Source: Bacillus licheniformis DSM 13 = ATCC 14580 (GTDB lineage Bacteria; Bacillota; Bacilli; Bacillales; Bacillaceae). From it: DNA of 64,000 bases. The notes under the pieces were generated by a model that had not been told where the DNA came from, did no database searches, and saw only the letters and a program-made list of their open reading frames with translations. Made by a program: the position numbers and the translations under genes. Positions 41,714 to 50,274 of this stretch are shown here, in pieces (position 1 is the first letter of the stretch; every line of letters starts with the position of its first letter). The DNA lies in assembly GCF_000011645.1 (NCBI RefSeq), contig NC_006270.3, forward strand, positions 3,122,501 through 3,186,500. Reading direction: 5' to 3'.

Positions 41714-42748
41714 CACATCGGCCGGCACAAGCTGATCCATCAGCTCCTTCACCGTCGTTTGCTCGACGGTGGCCCGCACGCTCTGTCCGGCCCACAATGA
41801 CATGTTATCCGTATTCCCGTCAAGCTTCGCCTGTTTTCTCATCGGTTGCGTCAGCGTGTTTTGCAGAGGATAAGGCAGCGCTTCAGCTTCTTCCTGGCGT
41901 CTGTCTTCCATCCACTGATTGACGATGCCTCTTGCCGGCTTCCCCGAGAACAAACGGGTCAGGCTTGTGTCGGTTTCAACCGCTTCGAACAATTTTTGTT
42001 TGTAGGCAGGGTGTGTTCCGCTTTCTTCGCACGTCAAAAAAGCGGTACCGATTTGAACGCCCTGTGCGCCGAGGGCAAAAGCTGCAGCAACACCTCTTTT
42101 GTCAAAAATGCCGCCCGCTGCGATAACTGGAACCGACACATGATCTGCCGCTTGGGGAATTAAAGCCATCGAGCCGACAGCAGGCTCTCCCTTCGTTTTC
42201 AAGAAGGCTCCCCTGTGGCCGCCCGCTTCACTTCCTTGAACAATGATGACATCCATCCCCAGTTCTTCAAGCAGCACGGCTTCTTCAACTGAAACGGCGG
42301 TGCCCATTAAACAGCAATTTCGGTTTTTCAGTTCCTTGACGGCATCAGCCGGCGGAGGGCCAAACGTAAATGAAACGGCGCTGATTCCTTCTTTGAGAAT
42401 GATTTCTATTTTCTCGTAAAAATCGTCCCAATCTTGTTTCTCATCTGTCACGGGTGAAGCCGACCGCGCCAAAGGTATCTTCTCTTGCCACCTTTCATAT
42501 TCTTCCCGGGTGACGGTTTCCCGTTTTTCCGGAATGAAGAGGTTGACTTGAAATCCGGCTGATGTCAGCTTTTTCGTTTCCAGAATCTGTTGTTGAAGCA
42601 CTTCCGGCGTCAAATAGCCGGATGCAAGGCTGCCTAAGCCGCCGCAGTCTGATACGGCGGCGGCGAGCCTTGGTGTTGTCGGCCCGCCCGCCATCGGCGC
42701 CTGGACCACAGGCTTTGACAAAGAGAGGCGTTCCATGAACTGATTCAT
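41693..42748 (-). CDS. Nitronate monooxygenase (2-nitropropane dioxygenase family)
   Basis: A 351-aa FMN enzyme oxidising alkyl nitronates such as propionate 3-nitronate. The TIM-barrel signatures are VQAPMAGGPTTPRLAAAVS at the N terminus, GSEAGGHRG (FMN/active-site His) and PVIAAGGIFDKRGVAAAFALG (phosphate-binding). The ATG at 42748 is 15 bases after the yugU-type stop with GGAGGAAA, so they form an operon. Convergent overlap with tgl. Confidence 0.9.
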   Translation of the reverse strand: MNQFMERLSLSKPVVQAPMAGGPTTPRLAAAVSDCGGLGSLASGYLTPEVLQQQILETKKLTSAGFQVNLFIPEKRETVTREEYERWQEKIPLARSASPVTDEKQDWDDFYEKIEIILKEGISAVSFTFGPPPADAVKELKNRNCCLMGTAVSVEEAVLLEELGMDVIIVQGSEAGGHRGAFLKTKGEPAVGSMALIPQAADHVSVPVIAAGGIFDKRGVAAAFALGAQGVQIGTAFLTCEESGTHPAYKQKLFEAVETDTSLTRLFSGKPARGIVNQWMEDRRQEEAEALPYPLQNTLTQPMRKQAKLDGNTDNMSLWAGQSVRATVEQTTVKELMDQLVPADVLSDHLN

Positions 42749-42763
42749 TTTTATTTCCTCCTT

Positions 42764-43165
42764 TTAATCGGCTAAAATTTTAAAATAGCACGTCCGGTGC
42801 CTCGGGCCGTCGAACTCGCAGAAATATATGCCCTGCCAAGTCCCGAGGACAAGCCTGCCCCCTTCAATAATCATATGCTGCGATGCCCCGACCGTGCTCG
42901 CTTTCAAATGCGCCGCTGTATTCCCTTCCATATGGCGGTCAAGCTCATGTTCCCACGGATACACTTCATCGAATCTTCTCAGCATATCGCGTTTGACATC
43001 GGGGTCGGCATTTTCATTGATCGTTATACCCGCCGTCGTATGCGGACAGTAGACGATAACAGCGCCGCTGGAAACATCGTTTTCTGAGATGAATCTTTGG
43101 ACGTCATTTGTGATATCAAGCATTTCATCGCGCCGGTTTGTTTGAATCTGTATTTTTTTCAACAT
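42764..43165 (-). CDS. yugU: YjbQ-family protein YugU
   Basis: A 133-aa protein of UPF0047/YjbQ, a trimeric fold with reported thiamin-phosphate synthase-like or unknown activity. YCPHTTAGITINENADPDV, EGNTAAHLKASTVGASQH and LGTWQGIYFCEFDGPRHR are the invariant blocks. AAAGGAG precedes the ATG at 43165. Same order as B. subtilis yugT-yugU. Confidence 0.9.
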   Translation of the reverse strand: MLKKIQIQTNRRDEMLDITNDVQRFISENDVSSGAVIVYCPHTTAGITINENADPDVKRDMLRRFDEVYPWEHELDRHMEGNTAAHLKASTVGASQHMIIEGGRLVLGTWQGIYFCEFDGPRHRTCYFKILAD

Positions 43166-43203
43166 ACGAATCCGCTCCTTTCTTGGCACCCTTTCTCAAT
43201 TCG

Positions 43204-44886
43204 TTACAAATCGCCGATTTCCTGTCTGATCAAATAAACGCGCGCCTCATAGGGTCTCATCATGAAAGATGTGAGGTGCTTGTGCGCGTTGATATCCAAG
43301 TTTGACAGCAGCAGTCCGTTCGAACATAACGGATATGCGGGATGATGGTAAAACGCCTGGCGTGCGCTGAGGTTCACGATCACGATGGCGGTTTCTTCTT
43401 CAAGCTTTCGCAAGTATGCAAAAATCTGCCGATCCTCAGCCAGAAGCAGTTTATATGATCCGTCGATGAAGACGTCATACCGTTTTCTGATTGCGATTAA
43501 CCGTTTATAAAAATGATAGACCGACCGGGGGTCATGCTGCTGATGAACGACATTGATCAGCTTGTAATTTTCGTTCATGCGCAGCCACGGTTCCCCTTTG
43601 GTAAAGCCGGCATTTGGCCGATCAGTCCATTGCATAGGCGTGCGCGCGTGATCCCTGCTCTTTTTCCATACCGCCTTCATGATGTCTTCGTGTGAGCGGC
43701 CCTTTTCTTTTTGAATCCGGTAATAATTTTTAATCGAGACGTCATCATAATCGTCTATATCTAAGAAAATCGCGTTTGTCATTCCGATTTCCTGCCCTTG
43801 ATAAATAAACGGGGTGCCTTTCATCAAAAAATACATTGCAGCTAAGGCCTTCGCGCTGACTGTTCTGTATTTCCCGTCATCTCCCCAAACTGAAACGGCC
43901 CGGGGCTGATCATGATTTTCGATAAAAAGCGCGTTCCAGCCTTTTCCTTCAAGAGCAGATTGCCAGTTTGACAAAATCCGCTTGAGTTCGGGGATATCGG
44001 GTTCTCCGCCTTCAATATCCCAAAGCCCGAGGTGTTCAAATTGAAAAATCATGCTGAATATACCGTTTGGTTCTCCAACCCAGTCCTCCGCTTCTTCAGC
44101 GCTGACACCGTTTGCTTCGCCGACTGTCATGATATGTGGATACCCGGCGAACGTATTCTCTTTTACATCCTGCAATAACGCCATAATCCCTTCGACATTC
44201 ATATGATAAGCAAATGAAGGCACGAAAGGGCGCCCTTCCGGATTCGGCAGATCCGGCAGCCCTTCTTTTTTCTTAATGTGCGAAATCGCGTCAACCCTGA
44301 ATCCGTCGATTCCTTTTTGAAGCCACCAGTTGATCATGTCATAAAGAGCGCTTCGCATATCACTGTTTTCCCAATTCAGATCAGGCTGCTTTTCGTGAAA
44401 AAGGTGCAGATAATATTGCTCTGTTTTTTCGTCATAAGTCCAGGCTGAGCCGCCGAATATGCTTTCCCAGTTGTTCGGTTCGCTTCCGTCCTTTCCGTCA
44501 TGCCAAATATACCAGTCCCGTTTCCCGGAATTCCGCTCTGCTCTTGATTCGATAAACCAAGGATGTTCATCGCTCGTATGATTGATGACAAGATCGATGA
44601 TCAGTTTCATTCCGAGCTGATGCGCTTCAGTTAATAGTTCGTCAAAGTCGTCCATCGTGCCAAATTCCGGCATGATGCTTTGATAATCCCTGATGTCGTA
44701 GCCGTTATCTGCATTGGGAGAATCAAAGACCGGACAAATCCAAATGGCATCTGCCCCGAGCTCCCTGATATACGGAAGCTTCTCTCTGATCCCGTTGATA
44801 TCTCCGACGCCATCCCCGTTCGAATCCATAAAACTGCGCGGATACACTTGATAAACGACTGCCTCTTTCCACCATGCCCTTGCCAT
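43204..44886 (-). CDS. yugT: Oligo-1,6-glucosidase-type GH13 enzyme YugT
   Basis: A 560-aa cytosolic alpha-glucosidase. GH13 motifs: DLVINHTSDEHPWF, GFRVDAISHI (nucleophile Asp), VGEANGV (acid/base Glu) and FIENHDQPR (third Asp). KKEGLPDLPNPEGR in the neighbouring loop and length are those of the oligo-1,6-glucosidase/MalL group, which cleaves isomaltose and related sugars. AAGGGGTGTTTGA-like sequence lies upstream; no cre site was recognised. Confidence 0.93.
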   Translation of the reverse strand: MARAWWKEAVVYQVYPRSFMDSNGDGVGDINGIREKLPYIRELGADAIWICPVFDSPNADNGYDIRDYQSIMPEFGTMDDFDELLTEAHQLGMKLIIDLVINHTSDEHPWFIESRAERNSGKRDWYIWHDGKDGSEPNNWESIFGGSAWTYDEKTEQYYLHLFHEKQPDLNWENSDMRSALYDMINWWLQKGIDGFRVDAISHIKKKEGLPDLPNPEGRPFVPSFAYHMNVEGIMALLQDVKENTFAGYPHIMTVGEANGVSAEEAEDWVGEPNGIFSMIFQFEHLGLWDIEGGEPDIPELKRILSNWQSALEGKGWNALFIENHDQPRAVSVWGDDGKYRTVSAKALAAMYFLMKGTPFIYQGQEIGMTNAIFLDIDDYDDVSIKNYYRIQKEKGRSHEDIMKAVWKKSRDHARTPMQWTDRPNAGFTKGEPWLRMNENYKLINVVHQQHDPRSVYHFYKRLIAIRKRYDVFIDGSYKLLLAEDRQIFAYLRKLEEETAIVIVNLSARQAFYHHPAYPLCSNGLLLSNLDINAHKHLTSFMMRPYEARVYLIRQEIGDL

Positions 44887-45188
44887 TCAAACACCCCTTG
44901 TTGTGAAGACATTATGATATATGAATAAAATATTTTTAGACTCCGAACATAAACATCCTATAAACTTTGATATACCAACGATTATACGTTTCTCAATACT
45001 AAATATGCTTTGCGGACTATAAATCCTTTGAAGACAGCAAGGGTGACGGCAAGAGTAGGTGAAAGAAGCTTTAATCCTTTTGAAACGGAGCATCTGTTAA
45101 TACAGAATATGTAAAGCATAAATTACAGTTGCTTTTTTACCTATCGGTAAGTAAAATAAATATATAGATTATGCTAAGGATGATTTCA
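44887..45188. other. Divergent intergenic gap, yugT / tetR
   Basis: About 300 bases of AT-rich DNA with the TetR-type operator at its right side and no supported gene. The minus-strand frame 44887-45093 is Cys/Phe/Ile-rich without a ribosome site and is treated as chance. Confidence 0.5.
45136..45155 (+). promoter_or_regulatory. TetR-type operator upstream of the tetR-yqeB pair
   Basis: TTTAC (45136-45140) and GTAAA (45151-45155) frame an inner palindrome TTACC-TATC-GGTAA, a common TetR-family operator pattern. It lies 34 bases before the regulator start, suggesting autoregulation. Confidence 0.65.
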
Positions 45189-45779
45189 ATGAAAAAGAAA
45201 ATGAACACCCAAGATGCGATTGTTGAAGCAGCATTTACTCTTATTGCCCGACACGGCCTAAAAGGCACGAGCCTTTCAATGATTGCATCGGAAGTCGGCA
45301 TTTCTAAACCGGCTATTTACTATTATTTCCCTTCTAAAGAAGAGCTTATCGATTATCTATTTCACATCGTATTTGATGATCACAATTTCTCTGAATATTT
45401 TTCAATCAATAAGTACACGAAGGAGAACTTTAAAAAACGATTAATAACAGACGGCGTACGCTATTTTGAAGAGTATAAACATAACTCTCCTGCTTTAAAA
45501 GTGGTACACGAGTTTGTTTTAAGTGCAGCACAAAAACCAAGATATGAGAAAAAGCTTAAATCTATCATGGAACAATTCTTAGAAGGTTTTGAAGCATTGC
45601 TTTCCTACGGTGTCGAACTCGGTGTCATCTCTTCTAAAAACACCAAAGTGAATGCACACTCCCTTGCCCTGATCATTGATAATTTGGGTAACTTTATGAT
45701 TTTAGGAATTGAGATGGATTATAAAAAAGTATGGGAAACAGCAGTCAGTAATGTAATGAAAGGCAGTGAAAGATTTTGA
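45189..45779 (+). CDS. TetR-family regulator
   Basis: A 196-aa repressor: N-terminal HTH (TSLSMIASEVGISKPAIYYYF at about 25-45) and an all-helical ligand domain. The ligand is unknown. It is translated with AAGGATG upstream of the ATG at 45189, and its TGA overlaps the TTG start of the YqeB-like gene, so it controls a coupled membrane protein. The pair is AT-richer than its neighbours, suggesting insertion into the yug block. Confidence 0.85.
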   Translation: MKKKMNTQDAIVEAAFTLIARHGLKGTSLSMIASEVGISKPAIYYYFPSKEELIDYLFHIVFDDHNFSEYFSINKYTKENFKKRLITDGVRYFEEYKHNSPALKVVHEFVLSAAQKPRYEKKLKSIMEQFLEGFEALLSYGVELGVISSKNTKVNAHSLALIIDNLGNFMILGIEMDYKKVWETAVSNVMKGSERF

Positions 45780-46450
45780 ATCAGGAAACGATTATTGGAT
45801 TGTCTAAAATAGAGAAAACCTTATATTGGATCATTCCACCGGTTTTAGGAGCTGTTCTTGGATGGTTTTTGCCTGTTATAGCCGATTGGGTATTGACCAT
45901 TCCAATCGTTCCTTTTAAAGGGCCTTTGGAATTTATCACATCACTAAACAGTTTCTGGGTTTCAATTATCGCTGCATTTATCGGAATCGTTGCCGGCCTA
46001 TTTTTTTCACAATATATTTTCACTGAAATTCTTCAAGTGTTCATTTCTGATCAAAACGTGAAGCTGTTGTTTAAAGAGAAAGAAGAAGTGATTGAGAAAA
46101 AAGACATTTCTGCAATTTATCTTGAGAAGAAGGATCTTGTTGTTCTTGGTCATAAGGGCACTGAATTGTACCGTGAACAACTTGAATCAAAGAGAGCGCT
46201 AGCAGAAAGTGCTTTTAAACATCACGGCTATAAATGGGCAGACGAAGATCCCTTTAAGAATGAGTATCAACGCTGGGTTGCGGATCACCCCGATTTTCCC
46301 TCGCATATCAATACGCTACTTTTAGCCAGAGAACGAGCTTTACTGGATAATAAACATGAAGAGGCAAAAATTCTGCGCAAAGACCTGGCAAAGCTTGGAG
46401 TGGTTATTCAGGATGAAGATAAACGGCAATACGTAAGGATGGTATCGTAA
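45776..46450 (+). CDS. yqeB: YqeB-like membrane protein
   Basis: A 224-aa protein matching recalled B. subtilis YqeB: two membrane segments (about 17-37 and 58-80), then a cytosolic PH-like domain with LVVLGHKGTELYRE and a C-terminal helical part WADEDPFKNEYQRWV ... EAKILRKDLAKLGV. TTG start overlapping the TetR stop (4 bases). Function unknown; co-expression with TetR suggests a stress or envelope role. Confidence 0.8.
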   Translation: MNQETIIGLSKIEKTLYWIIPPVLGAVLGWFLPVIADWVLTIPIVPFKGPLEFITSLNSFWVSIIAAFIGIVAGLFFSQYIFTEILQVFISDQNVKLLFKEKEEVIEKKDISAIYLEKKDLVVLGHKGTELYREQLESKRALAESAFKHHGYKWADEDPFKNEYQRWVADHPDFPSHINTLLLARERALLDNKHEEAKILRKDLAKLGVVIQDEDKRQYVRMVS

Positions 46451-46497
46451 TATTTCAGTTGCGAACGCCTAAAAAAGAACATTTGGAATAAATTAAA

Positions 46498-46524
46498 CAC
46501 CGCTCTTTTTGCGAAAGAGCGGTG
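46498..46524. terminator. Terminator after yqeB / GH12 gene
   Basis: CACCGCTCTTT (46498-46508) / AAAGAGCGGTG (46514-46524), 5-base loop, between convergent stops. Confidence 0.8.
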
Positions 46525-46532
46525 CAAATCCA

Positions 46533-47318
46533 TCAGCGGACCGTTACGTCCCAATTGGAAATATTAATTTGTCCTGTGCCTCCGAAAACTTCAGTACCGA
46601 ATTCCACACTGCTGACATACTTTGTTTTGGAAAGCCACTGTTTGGAGTCGGCAAGATAATTCGTGAAATCCCGAATATTCAGGTTCGCACTTTGGGTGTT
46701 TGCTGTTCTGATAAATGAAAACACGTTCCACCCTTTGCCGCCTCCAGCATCAATATAGCCTTTATATACTTTCCAACTGTGCCCGCCAATCGATACAGTT
46801 TCGACATAGGAACCGGCAGGTCCGGCGTTTGTGTTATTGAGCCAGATCATAATCTCATCGGTTGGAGCCGAATCCCAGCTCGCCTTGTTTGTATTGTGGA
46901 GCCAAATGTCATATGCGGCATTGTATGTGCCGTTTGCGCTGATCGAATAGCTGACTTTCGTGTTGATGTTTTTTTGATCTGACAATCGCGTCGGGAAGCC
47001 GCTTCCGGCAGTATAGCCTTCAGTCCAATGCCAGCCGCTGACGATCGACGGATAAGCTTTTACCGTGCTTGTATTGCTCGGCCAATTCCACACCCAGCCC
47101 ATATCTGAATCACTATTATGATAAATGGTCTGCCACCAGCCGCTGACCTGGTCGGCTCCCCATACATTGTTGAATATGTAGTATTTTTTGTTTTTAAAAT
47201 ACAATTTATCCGACGGGTTTGATGACGAAGCGGCAAATGCTGAGAGCGGCCCTGCCAGCACTATGATGCATACGGCACCCCATAGCAGAATGGATTTTAG
47301 CAAATGGTTGTTTTTCAC
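46533..47318 (-). CDS. Secreted GH12 glucanase / xyloglucanase
   Basis: A 261-aa secreted enzyme with signal peptide (SILLWGAVCIIVLAGPLSAF, cleavage near AFA-AS). GH12 features: N-terminal beta strands with KYYIFNNVWGADQ, the nucleophile region PTDEIMIWLNN and acid/base region VEFGTEVFGGTG. It corresponds to the B. licheniformis GH12 xyloglucan/beta-1,4-glucan hydrolase whose structure is known, as I recall. A GTG start follows GAGGAGG. B. subtilis lacks GH12 at this locus; it is an accessory plant-polymer enzyme. Confidence 0.92.
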   Translation of the reverse strand: MKNNHLLKSILLWGAVCIIVLAGPLSAFAASSSNPSDKLYFKNKKYYIFNNVWGADQVSGWWQTIYHNSDSDMGWVWNWPSNTSTVKAYPSIVSGWHWTEGYTAGSGFPTRLSDQKNINTKVSYSISANGTYNAAYDIWLHNTNKASWDSAPTDEIMIWLNNTNAGPAGSYVETVSIGGHSWKVYKGYIDAGGGKGWNVFSFIRTANTQSANLNIRDFTNYLADSKQWLSKTKYVSSVEFGTEVFGGTGQINISNWDVTVR

Positions 47319-47467
47319 GTATTAAAAACCTCCTCATATTTATACATCATATTATAAAAAAGAACGACAAGGTGCACATTCGTAAAAAGTCATGATTTTC
47401 CATAGATATATCCTCTTATCTTTGAATAAATATCCATTTTATTGAAATAAGGAACGGCCATCGAACT

Positions 47468-47500
47468 AAAAAACAGCCGCGGCCAACCGCAGCTGTTTTT
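47468..47500 (-). terminator. Terminator of yugS
   Basis: AAAAACAGCcGCGG pairs with CCGCaGCTGTTTTT, ending on the minus strand in an A/T tract. Confidence 0.85.
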
Positions 47501-48788
47501 AAAAATCCGTTTTTTTCACTTCGATGAAACGGATATGATGATCTTCAGCATCAAGAATTTTAAATTCGCACCCCTCAGTTTTAAGGATGTCCCCGTTTTT
47601 CAGCTCCATCTTTTGCGTCAAAAGCCAGCCGGCGATCGTATCGACTTCTTCGTTTTCTATCGCGATATGAAGGAGGTCATTCACTTCGTCGATTAAAGCT
47701 TTTCCGTCCATAATATAATGATGTTCGCCTTTTTTTATAATGTGCGGCATTTCGTCCTGATCAAACTCATCCCTGATTTCTCCGACGATTTCCTCTAATA
47801 TGTCTTCTACCGTAACCAGCCCTGCCGTTCCGCCGTACTCATCAACAAGAATGGCCATATGGATCCGTTCCTTCTGCATGCGAATCAAGAGCTCCTGGAT
47901 CGGTATGTTCTCAATCACCCTGATGACAGGCCTCATTAAGTCAGTTAAAGGAATCGTCTCGTCGAGAAAATACGATTTAAACAAGTCCTTGCTGTTGACA
48001 ATTCCGATAATATGGTCTTTATCGTCCTTAATAACCGGATATCTCGTGTAGCGTTCATTAATGACGGTTTCAATCGCTTCTTTTATGGATTGATCGGCCA
48101 TAAGCGTCGCCATCTCCGTTCTCGGCACCATGATTTCCCGGGCCAGCCTGTTGTCAAATTCAAAAATTTTGTTGACGTATTTATACTCAGACTGATTGAT
48201 TTCCCCTTTTTTATAGCTTTCAGACAGCATAAGCCGCAGCTCTTCCTCACTGATCGCCACTTCATGCTCTTTAACAGAATGGAACCCGAACAGCTTCGTT
48301 AACAGCCGGGCCGAGCCATTCAACAGTTTGATAAACGGAAACATGATTTTATAAAACAAAATGAGCGGCTTCGCCGTCCATAAGCTGACGGCTTCCGCTT
48401 TTTGAATCGCAATTGTTTTTGGCGCAAGCTCGCCGACCACAACGTGCAAAAATGTAATGATGATAAATGCGGCAACAACCGAAGCCACTCTTAAAACGGA
48501 CTCAGGCAGGCCAAATAACTCAAAAAGCGGGTGAATGATCTGTTCGAATGTCGATTCTCCGAGCCAGCCGAGCCCTAATGCGGTGATGGTAATGCCGAGC
48601 TGGCAGGCAGACAAATATTCATCAAGATTTGTCACCACTCTTTTGGCCGCAATCGCCCGCTTATCCCCGCTTTCAACGAGCTGATCGATTTTTGTGCCGC
48701 GGATTTTGACGATCGCAAATTCGGCGACAACGAAAAAAGCCGTAGCTGCAATTAAAAGTATGACGAGTATGAGATTCAGGATATTCAA
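47499..48788 (-). CDS. yugS: CNNM/CorC-type membrane protein YugS (DUF21 + CBS pair)
   Basis: A 429-aa protein: DUF21 membrane domain (about 1-190) with SACQLGITITALGLGWLGE, CBS pair (about 205-330) with MVPRTEMATL and YPVIKDDKDHIIGIV, acidic VDEYGGTAGLVTVEDILEEIVGEI, and a C-terminal CorC/TerC domain. Relatives such as MpfA/YhdP affect Mg2+ export. The only usable start is TTG at 48788, aligned to the B. subtilis YugS N terminus (MNI-NL). AAGGAGG (48821-48827) lies 32 bases upstream with a hairpin between; see the separate feature. The upstream yugP stops 50 bases away. Confidence 0.9.
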   Translation of the reverse strand: MNILNLILVILLIAATAFFVVAEFAIVKIRGTKIDQLVESGDKRAIAAKRVVTNLDEYLSACQLGITITALGLGWLGESTFEQIIHPLFELFGLPESVLRVASVVAAFIIITFLHVVVGELAPKTIAIQKAEAVSLWTAKPLILFYKIMFPFIKLLNGSARLLTKLFGFHSVKEHEVAISEEELRLMLSESYKKGEINQSEYKYVNKIFEFDNRLAREIMVPRTEMATLMADQSIKEAIETVINERYTRYPVIKDDKDHIIGIVNSKDLFKSYFLDETIPLTDLMRPVIRVIENIPIQELLIRMQKERIHMAILVDEYGGTAGLVTVEDILEEIVGEIRDEFDQDEMPHIIKKGEHHYIMDGKALIDEVNDLLHIAIENEEVDTIAGWLLTQKMELKNGDILKTEGCEFKILDAEDHHIRFIEVKKTDF

Positions 48789-48827
48789 AAAAAGCCCTTA
48801 CCAAATATGGTAAGGGGCCACCTCCTT
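48789..48827 (-). promoter_or_regulatory. Shine-Dalgarno separated from the yugS TTG by a hairpin
   Basis: In transcript order: AAGGAGG (48827-48821), a stem TGG... formed by CCCTTACCA (transcript 48816-48808) and TGGTAAGGG (48803-48795), 4-base loop, then seven T residues running into TTG. It looks like an intrinsic terminator after yugP, yet the excellent ribosome site sits on the far side. If the stem forms, the SD-to-start path shrinks from 32 to about 10 bases. Confidence 0.75.
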
Positions 48828-48838
48828 AAAACGAATGG

Positions 48839-49519
48839 TTAGTCATTACGACCGGACAGGAAAATTGCGACGAAGCGCAGCAGCTCAAACAGCGAAACAA
48901 GCGCTGCTGCGACGTATGTCAGAGCCGCGGCATCCAGCACCTTGCTGACGCCTCTTTCCTCCGTGTTGCGGATCATTCCTTCTGAAACGATGATCCTTTT
49001 TGCCCGGGAGCTTGCGTTAAATTCAACAGGCAATGTCACAAGCTGGAAGAATACGGCCGCAGAAAACAATATGATGCCGAGTCCGATCAGATTCAGGCTT
49101 CCGAGCAGCATTCCGCCGATAAACAAAAACGGCGCCACTCCCGAAGAAAAGTTCACGACCGGAAACATCTTATGCCTCAAAACAAGTGCGCCGTATGACT
49201 CCTGGTGCTGCAGGGCATGTCCGCATTCATGGGAAGCAACGGAAACCGCTGCGATTGAACGGCCGTAGTATACGGGTTCGGACAGGCGCACAACGCGTGC
49301 TGTCGGGTCATAATGGTCTGTCAAGGTTCCTCTTACCGGTTCAACCGGGACATCGTAAAGGCCGTTTCGGTCGAGAATCTGTCTGGCCACTTCGGCTCCA
49401 GTTCTCCCGCTTGACGCCTCTACTTTTGAATATTTTTCAAAGTTGCTCTTTACTTTAAATTGTGCCCAAATCGATAAACCTAATGCAGCAAATGTTAACA
49501 AGTAAAAAATCATGCTCAT
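48839..49519 (-). CDS. yugP: Zinc metallopeptidase YugP
   Basis: A 226-aa membrane-bound neutral zinc metallopeptidase (DUF2268/YugP family) with SVASHECGHALQHQ as the HExxH-type zinc site (HECGH) and four hydrophobic segments (about 3-18, 120-160, 195-220). RGTLTDHYDPTARVVRLSEP precedes the site. Substrate unknown. GGGAAGATGATTGC precedes the ATG. Probably co-transcribed with yugS, subject to the hairpin in between. Confidence 0.9.
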   Translation of the reverse strand: MSMIFYLLTFAALGLSIWAQFKVKSNFEKYSKVEASSGRTGAEVARQILDRNGLYDVPVEPVRGTLTDHYDPTARVVRLSEPVYYGRSIAAVSVASHECGHALQHQESYGALVLRHKMFPVVNFSSGVAPFLFIGGMLLGSLNLIGLGIILFSAAVFFQLVTLPVEFNASSRAKRIIVSEGMIRNTEERGVSKVLDAAALTYVAAALVSLFELLRFVAIFLSGRND

Positions 49520-49612
49520 GCAATCATCTTCCCTCTTGTGATAAGTTGTTTAAAAATTGTAATTGTAAATATATTTTAGCCCGAGGGATTTCCTTTTGTA
49601 CAGAAAAGTGCA

Positions 49613-49837
49613 CTATTTGTTTCTTCGCGGCAAACAAACCCCGATAAAGATCAGCACCATTCCTGAAATCATGAAGTATAAAGGCGGCCTAGTGAACAGC
49701 TCCTTGAAAAATTCCCTCCAGAACACCTCATCAGAGGAATGATACACGGCGTTTAAATCAAAAATGAATTGAATGGACGACGCCGCCATCAACTGGACTC
49801 CGATCAGTATGAAAAAGAGCCTCATTAAACAGGACAT
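49613..49837 (-). CDS. Small membrane protein
   Basis: A 74-aa protein with two hydrophobic segments (LFFILIGVQLMAASSIQF; PPLYFMISGMVLIFIGVCL) and a charged middle, ending PRRNK. GGGATGGGAGCGGA precedes the ATG at 49837. Family not recognised. The gap between it and the mstX start (49838-50019) holds no further gene. Confidence 0.65.
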   Translation of the reverse strand: MSCLMRLFFILIGVQLMAASSIQFIFDLNAVYHSSDEVFWREFFKELFTRPPLYFMISGMVLIFIGVCLPRRNK

Positions 49838-50019
49838 TCCGCTCCCATCCCTCATTCGTTTATAAAAAGTGTATGGAAGGACGGGAACCGATATGACGCC
49901 GGAGCGAAAATCTTCAGCTCTACCGGTTATTGTCGGTTAACGAAGGTTTATTATTACCTGAAAAATTTTTGCAAAAGAGGGATATACTGATTAAAAAGGC
50001 GAACTCGGGTGGTGACACG

Positions 50020-50274
50020 GTGAAAGTAACGGATCAGGAAAAAGAACAGTTAAGCACGGCGATCGATAAAATGAATGAAGGGCTTGATGCGTTCATTCTT
50101 CTCTATAACGAATCGGAAAAGGACGAGCAGCTGATCGAATTTGAAGAAGAAACGGCAGAGATGATCAGACAAGCGATTGAACAGCACGGGAAAGTTAGCA
50201 CCAATCAAAAGTTAAATGCGATCATCAAAGAAATTTTATCATTTTCCCTGCGGAAAGACGGTGAAGAAGCATGA
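50020..50274 (+). CDS. mstX: Mistic-like membrane-associating protein (MstX)
   Basis: An 84-aa acidic helical protein beginning VKVTDQEKEQLSTAIDKMNE and containing GLDAFILLYNESE, matching Mistic, which associates with the membrane without a classical signal and promotes insertion of the YugO channel. B. subtilis Mistic is 110 aa with an extra N-terminal helix; the licheniformis-type short form starts here. GTG at 50020 with GGGTGGTGA upstream gives exactly that 84-aa form. Its stop overlaps the yugO ATG (ATGA). Confidence 0.92.
   Translation: MKVTDQEKEQLSTAIDKMNEGLDAFILLYNESEKDEQLIEFEEETAEMIRQAIEQHGKVSTNQKLNAIIKEILSFSLRKDGEEA

Noticed and set aside
44887..45093. 68-codon minus-strand frame before tetR
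   Set aside because: No ribosome site; Cys/Ile-rich composition not seen in real genes here.
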